Part shown: piece after piece, positions 22,358 to 36,300 of the stretch
Position numbering within the stretch: position 1 is the first letter of the stretch
Layout: each line of letters opens with the position of its first letter
Assembly: GCF_040436345.1 (NCBI RefSeq)
Contig: NC_133216.1
Coordinates: 20,299,792-20,363,791, forward strand
Reading direction: 5' to 3'
From: Pagrus major
Taxonomy: Eukaryota > Chordata > Actinopteri > Spariformes > Sparidae
DNA length: 64,000 nucleotides
Notes under the pieces: generated by a model
What the model was told of the DNA's origin: nothing
The model's input: the letters and a program-made list of their open reading frames with translations, nothing else
Databases searched by the model: none
Made by a program: the position numbers and the translations under genes

Positions 22358-22640
22358 TGTCGTCTGTTTTTTGGGTTTTTTTTTTCTCCCTCCAGCGCGA
22401 AACAAACAACAAAAACAACTTTCAGCCGATAAAAAAGGCCAGAGTGTAGAAAGTAAAATAAGAAATAAAAGCCGCACTATCTATGGCGGGCAGCAGTCCA
22501 TGCTGTGCTGGACTCGTCGGCCCGTTCACTGGATCATTTGGCCTTTCTGTCCAACACCCCAGTCAATGACAGGAGCAGCCTGAGCGGCACCAGGGTGAAG
22601 CGAGGCGCGGTGAGAGGGAGGCCACGCTTCCGCTCTCACT
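22358..22640 (-). promoter_or_regulatory. hip1: hip1 5' UTR and proximal promoter region
   Basis: This is the sequence immediately upstream of the hip1 start codon on the minus strand. It is moderately GC-rich with scattered CpGs (about 22510-22635) and then drops abruptly into AT-rich repeat DNA beyond 22640, consistent with a compact promoter. I see no convincing TATA box. The transcription start is not determinable from sequence alone. Confidence 0.5.
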
Positions 22641-22974
22641 TTTCAAAATAAAAGCTCATGTTGACTAAAAAGTGTGTGAAACTGGAGGTGTTTGTCAAAT
22701 AAACTGCAGCAATTAAATATGGGTAGTTATAATAATAAAAGATGAAGAAAAATAGATCATACAAGCAATAACAATAAAATACTATCATGATAATTACAAT
22801 GATAATAATATGCTTCACAGGGCTGCACTTCTTCTGTTTATCAGAAGGCAGATTTCAAACTAACTGTGAAGGTGCATACCGTTACCTTCTGTATCAGGGT
22901 ATGTAGATGCTGTGTCCATCAACGCACTTTGTCTTAATAATACCATTTCTATTTATTGGCCATAATTTCACTGA

Positions 22975-23350
22975 TACCACTTTGCAGATTGTGTGCTGCA
23001 TCAGAGCCTAACTAGTGAATTTTTAAGATAATTTATATTATCAGCAATAAAGAGAATAAACCAAACAAAACACTGATTCCAGTTATCAGGAAAATGCTGA
23101 ATATTTGATCCAGTAATCAGTCAGGCCAATAATAATCAATCGAGCAATAGTTAACAGTAAATACATACTTGTAAATATACATGTATGTGTTCTTTACTTT
23201 TGATACTTAAGTACATTTAATATCAGAGACTTTAAGACTTTAACTCAAGTAGTCTACTATTCATATTGATGACTTTCACTGCTAATAAAGTAATATTTTA
23301 ACATGGTGTCTGTACGTTTACTCAAGTAGGACTTTTGGATACCCTTTACA
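22975..23350. repeat. Teleost dispersed repeat (related to 26120-26450)
   Basis: It shares GCTGCATCAGAGCC(T/A)AA and TATCAG(C)AAT, then a nearly identical GGAAAATGCTGAATAT block, with 26315-26450. The right part (TACTTTTGATACTTAAGTACATTTAAT, AACTCAAGTAGTCTACTA, ACTCAAGTAGGACTTTTGGA) matches my recollection of an abundant fish MITE with 'tacttttactTAAGTA' motifs. It is non-coding. Confidence 0.55.
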
Positions 23351-25019
23351 ACACAGCGTAGAACATTATAAATCACAGATATTGAGTCATAATTACTAAC
23401 GACTAATTACCTCACATGTATAATGACCTGGACAGGTGATTTTTCCATTTGTTGTCTATTTTGCATTTGGCTTCTATCCCTGACTTATTGTTATTTTTTC
23501 ATTATTCACTCTGCTTTATTGTTTCTATATATGCTGTCTTGTTTTATCTTGATTGTTTGTACCACGTTTATGTTTACTTGTTTTTATACTGGCTGTGTGT
23601 GCTGCTTTTAAATTTTTCAAATAAAATTAAAGTATCTTGCAACCATGTTTTGAAAGTTCAATGCAAATAAAGTTCACGCCTATGGATCATTTCATTTGTT
23701 AAAAGAAGCAAAGTTGGCATAATGAATGTTGATCTAAAATATTGTTGGAAACACATTTTCTCTTCATGAGTGCGTCCACAAGACCGGAAGTGACATGTGC
23801 AACAATTGTCGAAAACTTCACACAACTCAGTTTCTGTCTTTACAGCACTCAGTTCTGTAGCAGGCTGCACAAAACACAGCACCTGTGTGAAAACCCTCCC
23901 TGCACCGTGTCCCAGGAGAAACGTGAGGAGGTCAGTGCTGCTGGTGTGTGGACACCGTTCAGCTCGCGTGCTCCTCAGCGTCGCTGCTATTTGGATATTT
24001 TCTCTGGCAACTGTCACTGACTCCTCCCACTGCCGTCAGCTACTGGCTGGAGCTGCTACAGGCCCCGCCCACAACATCAGTGATGAGTGGAGATTTAATT
24101 GTCTAAGCTTTGTCTCAAACAAGTCTCATCAGATAGGTGTAAGTCTTAACAATATTATTGCCACTACTTGGGATCCAGTAATATTCAGTCACAGCATGCT
24201 TGAAATGTTGCTGTATGTGATGTTAAAAGTACATTCAGACAAAATTCTATCTATTTAATTTAATCAGGAGCTTCATAACAAAACAATCTGATGTATGGAA
24301 CAATAAAGCCGACAGAAACCCTCAGAAATGTGACTAAATTGTTATGTCTAATGCTCAACATCATATTAAACCAATAAACCTAACATTCCTGCAGTGCTTC
24401 CTGCCATAAGCTCTGCAAGAAATGAATAAACACCTCTCCTGTGGTGTTTTAATCAGTGCCAACACCACTTGTCCAAGTATCAATAGAGTGGCACTGAACA
24501 TTGGCACTAAACCCAATCTGATTTCTGATCAGTGATGATGTACAGTGTCTCATCATGTATTGATTGTTAAGTGGGAGAGCTTATAGTGCTGCTTCTTTGT
24601 TCCCTTTATGTCATACACAATATTTTTACAGAGATTTTTCCTGCGGCTACACCGCTGTAAACCACTCAGCTCAGTTTTGTGAGTTTTGAGTGGACAGTAT
24701 CTGGTTAAAGAAACCGACCCTGCTCTCGTACTCCCTGCAGGATGTATGCAAACAAAGGTTAATTTCCTGTTTGTGATTATTCCTCTAATTAATAAATCAA
24801 ATAAACTATCAACCTCAGGAGGAGCCTGTTTGCATGACTCAAGGCTACCCTCTGCTGGTCAAATGCAGGAACCACCACAAGTCAACATTGATGTACATTT
24901 AATCAAACTTGTCTAAAATACACTCAGTAGCAAGGTAGAATTTCACATCCACAAATATATATAAAAAATGTATCTATAAGCAAAGAAAAGCAAGAGGACC
25001 AGCTGGAAGTTTTTATTTC

Positions 25020-25150
25020 ATTACTTGAAATCATAAATCATAATCAAACAGACAAATAGCAATACAAGAAGTACCCAGATCCTAAAGTGAAAGAACCAAT
25101 ACCACATTGTAAAATTACTCCATTATAACTAAATGTCTTCCATTCAAAAT
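25020..25150. repeat. Fragment of the 'AAGTAAAAGTA' teleost repeat family
   Basis: It contains CCTAAAGTGAAAGAACCAAT, CATTGTAAAATTACTCCATT and CCATTCAAAATCTAACTTAA, a degenerate version of an end of the common fish MITE also represented at 22975-23350 and 26120-26450. Confidence 0.45.
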
Positions 25151-26119
25151 CTAACTTAAAAAAACGTATTAAAGTTTCATCAGCTAAATAAATTATCAAG
25201 CGTTCACTGTTTAAAAATCGGCCCTTGTGACTCACATATCATCATATATCAAGATGTAAACTGATGGAGATCATCAATGCGTAAGACATATTTAACCGTT
25301 GTGTCTGGATCTAGTTTTAAATATGAGTTTTAAATGAGAGTGGACCCCGACCTGCGGGCCAGGCCCCACCCAGAGAGTCACAAGATGATAAATCTGGTGT
25401 GGTTGTGAGATGATTCATTGGGGAGGAAAGAAGCAAGTCTTATTTGCATTCATTTTTAGGAACATTCTCTTTACTTTTTTCAAAATATTGTGGTCTTACT
25501 CTGTTGGGCCTCAAACATTGATCTTAATGAGACCGTCTGAGAAGTTTAGAAGAGAAATCATTCTATTGTAGATCAGATAACAATGGACGGCTGAAAAGGG
25601 ACGAGGGGGCCCAACCAGATACTGCATTTTTGTACAGGTTCACAAGCCAAAAGGTTTGGGAACCAGTGGTTTTATCTTTAGTAATGCACTTAAATGCTTG
25701 TCATGCTCGTACAGTAATGACTGCTGTACATACATATTGTATTCTAGTGCACTGGCTGAACTTATTACTAGGTTACTGTTCACAACCTGTTACTTACTGT
25801 TTACATCTCTGTATTTACTGTTTCCTGAGTGGTGGACCCCCACAGTAAGAACATTGCCACCACAGCTAGATCAAATGTGACATTAAATAATATAATCTAG
25901 ATAACGAAGCAATAAAATACAATAAAACACTAACAAGCGTAAGGCCTAATTTGTCAAAGTAGCCCTTTAATCATGATTAATCGACCTAAATGAACACATT
26001 TTAATGCTGCAAACCTCTTATAGCACTAGAACAAAACTAAGGCCAGAGATAAATATGGAACAAATACCAAACATTACCTGATGCCACCAATTACAGAGAA
26101 TACACTGATACATATAGTA

Positions 26120-26450
26120 CAAATTTCACACACTTTACTCGAGTATTTACATTTTTTGCCACTTTATACTGTCTCTCCACTACACTTATCTGATACATTT
26201 AGCCACCAGTCACTTTGCAGATTCAGATTATTCAGTGCCGACAGGCTATTAATCGTGACATGTCACCAATCAGATAGGGTTGTAGACCAGACATGAGAGG
26301 ATGCTGCATCAGAGCCAAATTAGCACATTTTTAAATTAGTTTATTTTATCAGCAATCTGACAGAAAAATCACTGACACCGGTAATCGGAAAATGCTGAAT
26401 ATCAACCTGATAACTGTCCATGGCCGATAATCAGTCTACCGCTGTTTACA
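26120..26450. repeat. Teleost dispersed repeat (related to 22975-23350)
   Basis: It starts with ACTTTACTCGAGTATTTACA and CCACTTTATACTG..CTCCACTACACTT, a common fish repeat end. It continues with CACTTTGCAGATTCAGATTA and then the GCTGCATCAGAGCCAAATTAG and GGAAAATGCTGAATAT blocks shared with the copy at 22975. Confidence 0.55.
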
Positions 26451-26965
26451 CATGTATGTCACGACCTATTTACAAGCTGTGTATCCATTACACACATTAT
26501 TAGAATTGGATTTTAATTACGTGATTTACTTATAATACACATTTACATGAGCACTGTTACGAGAACTGAATTTCACTGCCTCACTGTAGCCACAGTGTAT
26601 ATAAGACATATATGACAATAAAGCACTTCACACTTGAAACTACTAAGTTCATATTTAATCTTAATTTGTAGAGCGACTAGGAACTACAACTGTCGTATAA
26701 ATGTGTCTGAATAAAAAGCACATTATATCTTAATTGTAGAAGTGTAGAGCAGAATATAATGAAAATACTTCATCAAAGCAGAAATAGGCCAGTTCAAAAC
26801 TGTACTACTGACAGCCACTGTAAGCCTCCAATCATGTCAGCTCAGATAAATGAATGAATAATACATCAATACATGTCCCAAAACGTGTCCACCCATCATT
26901 ACAGTACACACAGTACGAGCACAAGCTAGGGACAAAAAAAGAGAAAGAAGCATCTGAGCCGGTGA

Positions 26966-26979
26966 AATCTCGCGAGATT
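26966..26979. promoter_or_regulatory. bcl7b: TCTCGCGAGA promoter palindrome of bcl7b
   Basis: AATCTCGCGAGATT is a perfect 14-base palindrome centred on TCTCGCGAGA (26968-26977), about 80 bases upstream of the bcl7b start codon. TCTCGCGAGA is an established core promoter element of many TATA-less vertebrate housekeeping genes and a reported target of Kaiso-type zinc-finger factors. Its position fits a bcl7b transcription start nearby, and no TATA box is evident. Confidence 0.7.
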
Positions 26980-27034
26980 ACCACTGTAACGGAGGACTGG
27001 GGCTTGGTCTTGAAGTTTTCAGATGCATCTGTAG

Positions 27035-28629
<1,595 letters not shown>

Positions 28630-29225
28630 CTTATTTATAATCATTTTGTTAAAAATACACACGATACTTGTTCTCAGACTGACTAGCTAAGCTTTTCAAA
28701 TTGTCCCCGACTTCGATTATTACATTTCAGCAAATGTAAAAGAAAATTTAAAAAATGTACTGCAAAAATCTTTGTTCACTTTTAAAGGTCTTTAAAGTCT
28801 CGCTGTTTCTAAGTGGTTTTTTGAAATGAATGGAGAGGGTTTTCCAAACTGTCGCGAGTCACTGTTGTTGCAGGCGGTGTGATTTTTGGTTCACATGCTA
28901 AAATATCTAGCTTTCTGTTTTCTGTTGTAGCATTTCTGCAGTTAAACTTTACTTTTGCATGTTTCCATTATCCTATTGCTTATTTTTGAGGTTTCAGGCC
29001 ATTTAAAAAAAAAAAAAAAGATGTTCAATGTGTAGCTTTATGCAGATTGATGTTTTAGATGTGCCATCTTGTTTTAAATAAGATGCCCTCTCTCTGGATC
29101 AGATCTTATTTTGGCTTATCACATGTAAAAAATAAGAAAATGCTTTTTTAAATATTTATAATATAATTTGCCCATGTTTATAACTGAAGACGTTGTAAAC
29201 CATAATAAATGCTTCTGTCTATTTC
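28630..29225 (+). other. bcl7b: bcl7b 3' UTR with poly(A) signal
   Basis: This is AT-rich, non-coding sequence following the TAG. AATAAA at 29204-29209 is followed by a T/G-rich stretch (GCTTCTGTCTATTT), giving an expected cleavage site near 29220-29230 and a UTR of about 600 bases. Confidence 0.7.
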
Positions 29226-29479
29226 GACTTCACTTCACTGGTGCTGTAAGCTTCCTGTTTATTTAGCATAATGTCTTGAGGCTCTGTTAATGAGGGCAGG
29301 TCCTATTGTTTAATCAGACCTGTTTAAAATGGAGCCCGAGCTGTGCGTTTAGAAATGAATTAGATAAATCAAAGAGTCACGGATGCCACGTCACTTATCA
29401 ACAAATACATTCTCAGCACACCACCGTGTGATTTAAGAAGATAATGTGTCTTTATTGTCATCAGCTGACCTCTAGTCTC

Positions 29480-29760
29480 CAATTTAATAGTCTGTGTGGG
29501 CGTGGTCAATGTGAAGGGGCCGCCCCAGACTCGCAACTGACAGCCGATATCAGCCAATGAGAGACTGTATCGGAACAATTCGACGAGGGCGCCTCGCTGA
29601 GGCAGCCAATGGCGGTCGAGAGAGGGCGGGGACGTGCATGCGACGCTGCCTGCTGCCGGGGAAACGGAGTACTGACGGTGTACGGAATTGTGCCGGTGGA
29701 CTGGAAACTCCCGCCATTTCGACAAGGAATTAACCTCTTGATTGATCCAGGTTACTTTTT
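29480..29760 (+). promoter_or_regulatory. baz1b: baz1b promoter with two CCAAT boxes and a GC box
   Basis: The sequence becomes GC- and CpG-rich here. CCAAT boxes occur at 29554-29558 and 29606-29610, and an Sp1-type GGGCGGGG at 29624-29631. No TATA box is present. Transcription probably begins downstream of 29640, leaving a 5' UTR of up to about 690 bases before the ATG at 30331. The distance from the bcl7b poly(A) signal is only about 350-450 bases. Confidence 0.6.
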
Positions 29761-30330
29761 TTTTTCGTAATACTTCTTCACGCTGTTATCCGACAACAAG
29801 AAGCGCCGACAGCGCGGACATGCAGCCGGTGCAACTTGACTGAACGAGAGCAGGCCTAGTTTGCAAAGACTTGGGACCGTACAGCGCGCCAGACCTCCCG
29901 CTGAACTGAGCTTTGGCTGTTGCCGCGAGTTTGATTTCGGTGTGGTTTCTCATCCTTTCATGTTCATCCGGAGGAGCTAAAAGTTTCCCAACTATACCGA
30001 GAGACAAGTCCAGCAAGCAGTTTTACGTCCAGGACATTGTGTAAAACCAGCATGACACTGCTACTAGAGGAGAGAAGAAGGATGCGATGAGGCGGCTGCC
30101 AAGAAGTGCACTGTTATTGTTTTGCAACGAGATAGCAATCCAGCCTACTAGCTAGTCAGCTAGCTGCTACACGTTGAGTGCCGGGCCTGCCGGCGGTAAC
30201 GTGAGACGTGCTAAGATATTTCGGGACACTTGGATACATGCTAAGGACATATTATTGTTTATTATTGTACTAGTCTGTCGCTAGAGGATTGATTTTTACC
30301 GTTGGCACCCGTGCCATCTGTGGATTGGAA
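29640..30330 (+). other. baz1b: baz1b 5' UTR region
   Basis: This is CpG-containing sequence between the promoter boxes and the start codon. I found no clear need for a splice within it, although a possible donor (ATCCAG|GTTACT) lies at about 29749. It contains several short ATGs that are not in frame with the main start and would act as upstream open frames if transcribed. It also carries a TAGCTAGTCAGCTAGCTGCTA motif at about 30150. Confidence 0.45.
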
Positions 30331-33300
30331 ATGGCACCGCTTTTAGGCCGGAAACCGTACCCACTGGCTAAGCCGCTAGCCGAACCACCAGGCCCGGGAG
30401 AGGAGGTGCACATCATCGAGCACACCAAGGAGGCCTTCAGGAACAAAGAGTATCCTTTAACATGATGCTGAGGCTCAGCCTCGACTTGTCGAGCCAGCCG
30501 GTGTGCTGTACATCAGGCTTTGTCTACCTGGCTTTATTGAAATTTACACAGTTACACGCACATGACTGTTAAAATGGCTAACGCGCCTAATTTTGACGCT
30601 TCCTGACATTTACCCTCATTTAAGTGTCTCCCGCATGTACACACTTTACACTCTGACAAGCTTGCTAGCAAGCTAATGTTCCGCTTTGCTAGCTAATGAA
30701 CTCATTGTAGCTACGTGGCTAGCTCACTAAGCTAGCAAAAAACTAAGATTGTGTATGGCATATAGCGCATTTCTCGTGCTAAATTACATGTTGAGAGCTG
30801 TTAGAAGGCTTCCTTTCACGTTCAGCGTTTATGGCCCCGCTGTCAGCTAATAATGCTAGCAGGGTTAGCTAGCACGCTGCTAACGTTAGGTATCCCATTA
30901 TGTCACAAAAGCCTGTCGTCTCGCCGAAGATGTTGCTCGGCGGGTTAGCTAGCTGTTAACGTTAGCACGCAACCCTCTTCAGAGTGAGCTAACTCTTAGC
31001 TACCGGCACATTTATGTTTTTAAGTTTGTCAAGAGAGGACAAGAGCTGCCCGAGAATGGTTTACTGATTCAGGAGAGCATTTAGGGGCAGATAGTTAGGT
31101 TATCTTCTGGTAGCTAGGCCACTTGACTCACTTTTATTGGTGTTGAAAGGAAAACTTTAAACGTCAGCAGTTCCTTAACAGAAAGCAAGATTGCGAAGCC
31201 AGTTATGACAGCTCAAAGTCACACGTAGCGTTCAAAGTGGGTTTTAGATCTGTGGAAAGTCTCTGTAAGTTCCTGCAGTGACATAGTTATGTTATTATTT
31301 TTGACTTTAACATCTAAATCTATCATCACTGCTCTAACAGCTATATGAACCACATGCCTCCCATCTAGAAATGTAGTTCATTTTATTGTTTTGGTTTTTA
31401 CAATCCTCAAAGGCAGCAAAGTCCAACCTCAGGTACTCACAAGTTGTTTACTGCCCCCACTGAACTCTCCAGCTTCCCTCACCACCACCCCTGACCTGGA
31501 TGCCCCTTGACCTTAAACTACTTTTTGAAATACCGACACAAGTCACACACGACTCGTCGACAGCGGACCGCGTATATCTCGCTTTTAATAAGTAAGCCGA
31601 CGGCCAGGCGAGGAGGAACTGTTTACATGTGACTGTTGCAGGTTCCTTTACAAAACGTCCACAGAGAATACGAGGCACGCTTGCAGAGGTATGATGAGCG
31701 CATCTGGACGTGCAAGAGCACTGGGAGCAGCCAGCTCACACACAAAGAAGCATGGGAGGAGGAACAAGAAGTCACCGAACTGTTAGTATTGCATCTGAAG
31801 TTTGTGTGTTCGTGTTCACGATTTCATCCAACTAGTGAAATGAGGGCCGTTATGTAGCAGTCCACAGCCTTTCGGGGGGTTTTGTACAGACTGGTATGTA
31901 TGGGTGTACCAGTTGATGCACAAGCACAGTAGTACAAACGGAAGAGCCATACTCTGTCAGTGAAGGTCACAAGGCACGCTGCTTTCCTACGATTGGATAA
32001 ATCCGGTGCTCCTCCTCTCTTTCTATTTAGAGGGTGTGTGATTGAGTCATCCTTGAATCTGCACTGGCCTGGTGAGAGTTGTCTTATCCTGATCTCCCAA
32101 AGTGAAGGGCGTAGCATTTTTCAGAGAATTTTAACAGTTGAATGGATCTCTTTCAGCCCACTTATCACCAACCAGGTGTAGGTGTAATGTATGTATACGG
32201 GCTGTCTGCAAGAGGTATGTTAGCCGAACGACATCCCAAAGAGATGTCACATCATAGACGGCACAGAGCAGCGCCCAGCTGCCCAGAGCTCGAGTCACTG
32301 AGGATCACGAGCTGTATTTAAGCTCTGTCTAATTATATCAGCCAGGGGACTTTACTCCCCCCTGCTGGTCACTCAGCCCTCTGTGACCCTGTTATGTAAT
32401 GCTCTGGTTCCAGTGATGAATGAATCACAGAAATTCAAACAATGTGAAAGACAGTGTGTCATGAATAGAGCGCATCACACCCATGAACATATTCAACGCT
32501 GCAAGATACAAACTATATTATACTCTACCTTCCTATGTTGTTTAGGATTTTTTCTTCTTCTAAGTATTGATCATGTTCTGTGTGCAGGCTTCAGGAGGAG
32601 TATCCCCAGTGGTTTGAGAAACCAGTTCTGGAGATGGTCCACCACAACACCGTGTCTTTAGACAAACTGGTGGAGATGGCCTGGGTTGAAATCCTCACCA
32701 AGTATGCTGTGGATGAAGAGTGTGACTTCCTGGTCAGTTTGACTTCTTAAATTTCACGTGTCTTTGCATTTTGATCTTATGAAGACAACAGAATGGATCA
32801 CTCTCAACATCATCTTTAGAGGACCATAGAAAAATAATGTACTACAATAAAGTATGTCTTATGTGAATTAACGTTACTGTTTCACTTCAGGTGGGAAAAG
32901 ACAAAAGTTTGCAAGTGAAGGTGGTGAAGATCCACCCGCTGGAGAATCCAGAGGGTGAGACAGCGGAGAAGAAGCTTGAAGGTGCCTGTGACTCTCCATC
33001 CAGCGACAAGGAGAACGCAAGTCAGGAGAACCAGAGGAAGGAACCTCCCCCCCGAGAGGAGGAGAACAGGAGGGAGAGCCTCAGTGAGTACCGAGTCAAT
33101 ACGTAAACAAACAAAAGAAGAGCTTTAAAGAACATAGAAAACGTCATGCGGTGCAGATGCAACCAAACTGGCTGTAGAATTATTATCAGTGGGGCCCGTC
33201 ATATAACTGCAGTACAGGTGGATGTGTTGTTTCATAAAGCAGGCCTACAGCAGCGGGGGTTTCATGTTTTTTCACTATGTTTCTTTCTGATTTGGAAAAT

Positions 33301-36300
33301 AAAGTCTCACATTTCTTGACATTACTTTGTTTGACTTCCTATCAGGTGACAGAGCACGACGTTCACCAAGGAAACTTCCCACTGCCATGAAGGAGGAGAA
33401 GAAGAAGTGGGTGATGCCCAAATTCCTTCCTCACAAGTACGACGTGAAGCTCATTAATGAGGACAAGGTTCGTATCTGCATCAGCAGTCAGCAAAAAGTG
33501 CTACTCTTCTGTATTTTCTGCGCTACAATTGAGGATTTTTGACATCCTTATCCATAACCCGTCTCTTGTATTTCCGTGTGTAGTTCGCGATCTTTTAAGG
33601 TTGACACAGACTTTGCATTTTGAAAGAAATTCATTAATCTTGTGTGCCTCATAGGTAATCAGTGACGTCCCAGCAGACAGTCTTTACAGAACGGAGCGCC
33701 CTCCAACCAAAGAGATCATGCGCTACTACATTAGGCACAACGCACTGAGGCTCGGCATGGGAGAGAGCGCTCCCTGGGTGGTTGAAGACGAGCTGGTGAA
33801 AAAGTTTAACCTGCCCAGCAAATTCAGTGACTTCCTTCTTGATCCCCACAAGGTAATTTACTCATTGTATTTTTAGCATGTTGCTTGATATAAAGGTCTC
33901 TCTCGTTCTTGGCTCACACTCTTTTTTTTTGCTTGTCTACAGTTTTTAGCAGAGAATCCCTCCGCAAAGCGTAAGAGCTTGACATCTCCAGAGGGTCGAC
34001 CCAGCAAGAAGCTCAAGTCTCCTGACACGCCAGGAGAGGATTCAGGAAATGAGAAGGGAGAGAAGAAAAGGAGAAGGAAGAAGGACTCTTTAGGCATGCC
34101 TCTTAGTCCAACCATTTGGGGCCACATGCAGGTGAGCTGGCTTGTATGCACAGTGTCATGTCTCAGCTAAGATATTACTAGATTATTATGGGGTATACCT
34201 TTTTAAAGTTAAAGCTTTGCTTAATGGGCTCTTCTTGTCTGTATTTCAGAAAATAACAATGAATGGCTCCCCACTCAAGGTCAAGAACTCTGGGACTCCA
34301 AAGAAAGGTGAAGGCTCGGCTCCCTCCACCCCGAAATCCGGCAGGAAGTCAGGGGACAAGAAAGAAGGAAAGAGAGGTAGAAAGAGCGGCGACAAGAAAC
34401 TCAACGTACTTAAAGCTTCTAAAAATGATGGCAAAGCTGGTACAAAGACACCAAAGATGAAGCAGATGACGCTGCTGCATTTGGCTAAGAGCACCCCCGC
34501 TGGGAGCCCGAAGAAGAGGGCCCGCAGTACGGGCATGGGTACGCCTAAACTGGGTAAGGCACTGCACCCTATGGCTCTCCACCTCCTCCGTTACTATAAG
34601 GAGAACAAGGGCAAAGAGGACAAAAAGAACTCCCTTTCCTGCCTCATCTCCAAGGCTGCAAAGACCTTGTCCCCAGATGATCGGGGCCGGCTGCCAGAGG
34701 AGCTCAAGGAGCTGGTGCAGAAACGCTGGGAGCTGCTGGAGCAAAAGAAGCGATGGAAGGCCATGAGTGAAGAAGAAAGGCAGGAAGAGATGAAGAAAAG
34801 GCGCGAGGAGGTCAAAGAGAAACTGCGGGAAAAGGCCAAGGAGAGGCGCGAGAAGGAGATGCTCGTCCGCCGCGAACAGTCTCGCAGATACGAAGACCAG
34901 GAGATCGAAGGTGGCAAGAACCTGCCGGCGTTCAAGCTCGTAGACATGCCAGAGGGGCTGCCTAACGCCTTGTTTGGTGATGTGGCTATGGTTGTGGACT
35001 TCCTTCATTGCTACGCAGGGCTGCTGATGCCGGATGACCAGTATCCCATCACAGCAGTGGCTCTGATGGAAGCACTGTCTGGTGAACGGTCTGGCTTCCT
35101 CTACCTGAACCGAGTGCTGGTGGTGCTCCTTCAGACACTGCTGCAGGATGAGCTGGCAGAAGGCTACAGCGAGCTCGACATGCCCTTATCCGAGATCCCC
35201 CTCACCATGCACTCTGCGTCGGAGCTGGCACGCTTGTGCTTGAGACCGTGTGACGCTCACGGTGAGGAGAGCGGCCAGGGCTCAGTCGAGTCAGGGGGTT
35301 TGGGGGGCTTCGATGATGTGGTGACCAGCGAGTTCTTGGAGAAGCTCGAGACGGTCGAGGTGTTTGAGCTGAGCCCTCAGGAGAAGGTGAATCTGCTGGT
35401 GGCACTGTGTCACCGCATACTCATGACATACTCGGTTGAAGACCACGTTGAGGCAAAGCAGCAACGGTCAGCTGAGCTGTGGAAGGAGCGTCTGGCAATG
35501 CTGAAAGAGGTCAATGACCGTAAGAAGGCCGAGAAGAAGAAGCAGAAGGAGATGGAGGGCAAAGGTAGGTGGTTACCACCAGAGAGCTTCACCACTGAGG
35601 AGATTTATTACTCTAATACTACAAGTTGATGCCACCATGTACATTTTTGTTCTATTTTTCTGTACTCAAAGGTGAGAAAAAGAAAGAAGGCGGCTCTAAG
35701 AAGGAGAGCAAAAAAGAAGTAAAGGTGGAGCCAAAAGTGGAGCCCGAGCCCGAGCCTGAGGACATGATCAGCACCGTGAAGAGCCGGCGGCTGATGTCCA
35801 TGCAGGCCAAGAAGGACAAGGAGGAGATGGACAGACAGAACAAAGGTAAGATGTGGAGCAGTTAATCTATAAAAAAATGTAAGGTGATTTTGTTCTCTCA
35901 GTAGTTTCCCAACCCCTGAGTTCTTTAGTCATTTAGAGCAAAGCCAGATTGTTTATCTGTAATTATTACTACTGCTAAGTCCGAAACTGCTCACTCTTAT
36001 TTGTTGCTATGTTATTCCCCCTCAGAGCGCATGGAGAAGGAGGCTGAAGAGGAGCGACTGCGTAGACAGAGGGCTGCTACAGAAAAGGCCTTTCAGGATG
36101 GTATCACCAAAGCCAGAAATGTCATGCGCCGGACGCCACTGGGTACGGACAGAAATCATAACAGGTCAGTGCTGCTCACAAACATTAAACGATTACACAC
36201 AGATGAATGTACATGCTTTGAAAAATTAATGTAAATTCTAACCATGGTCTGCTGCGCGTTCTGTGTTCAGATACTGGCTCTTCTCTGACGTGGTTCCTGG

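Larger units (their letters stand above)
22641..26950. other. Intergenic region between hip1 and bcl7b, repeat-rich, no gene seen
   Basis: This AT-rich DNA separates the divergently transcribed hip1 (minus) and bcl7b (plus). It holds fragments of the dispersed repeats listed separately and possible LINE 3' tails (23560-23650 and 26560-26640, each ending near an AATAAA-type signal). A 153-codon plus frame at 23797-24258 shows no family resemblance and no splice context. Confidence 0.5.

Noticed and set aside
22358..22477. Upstream in-frame extension of hip1 that would read like a signal peptide (RLLFLILLSTLWPFL)
   Set aside because: The apparent start at 22477 is GTG, there is an in-frame TAG just above it, and no ATG occurs between it and the canonical MDRVKSS start. 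It is 5' UTR.
23797..24258. 153-codon open frame between hip1 and bcl7b
   Set aside because: It has no recognisable domain, no splice signals and biased AT-rich codons, and is compatible with chance in a long intergenic region.
31642..31664. A stronger-looking acceptor (CTGTTGCAG|GTTCC) 23 bases before the chosen baz1b exon 2 acceptor
   Set aside because: Using it adds 23 bases and shifts the frame relative to exon 1. The downstream CCACAG|AG gives NKEEYEARLQRY, which matches the conserved protein. It could still be a competing site.
34349..35008. 219-codon minus-strand frame opposite baz1b exon 8
   Set aside because: It is an antisense shadow of Lys/Glu-rich coding sequence (Leu/Phe/Ser-rich translation).
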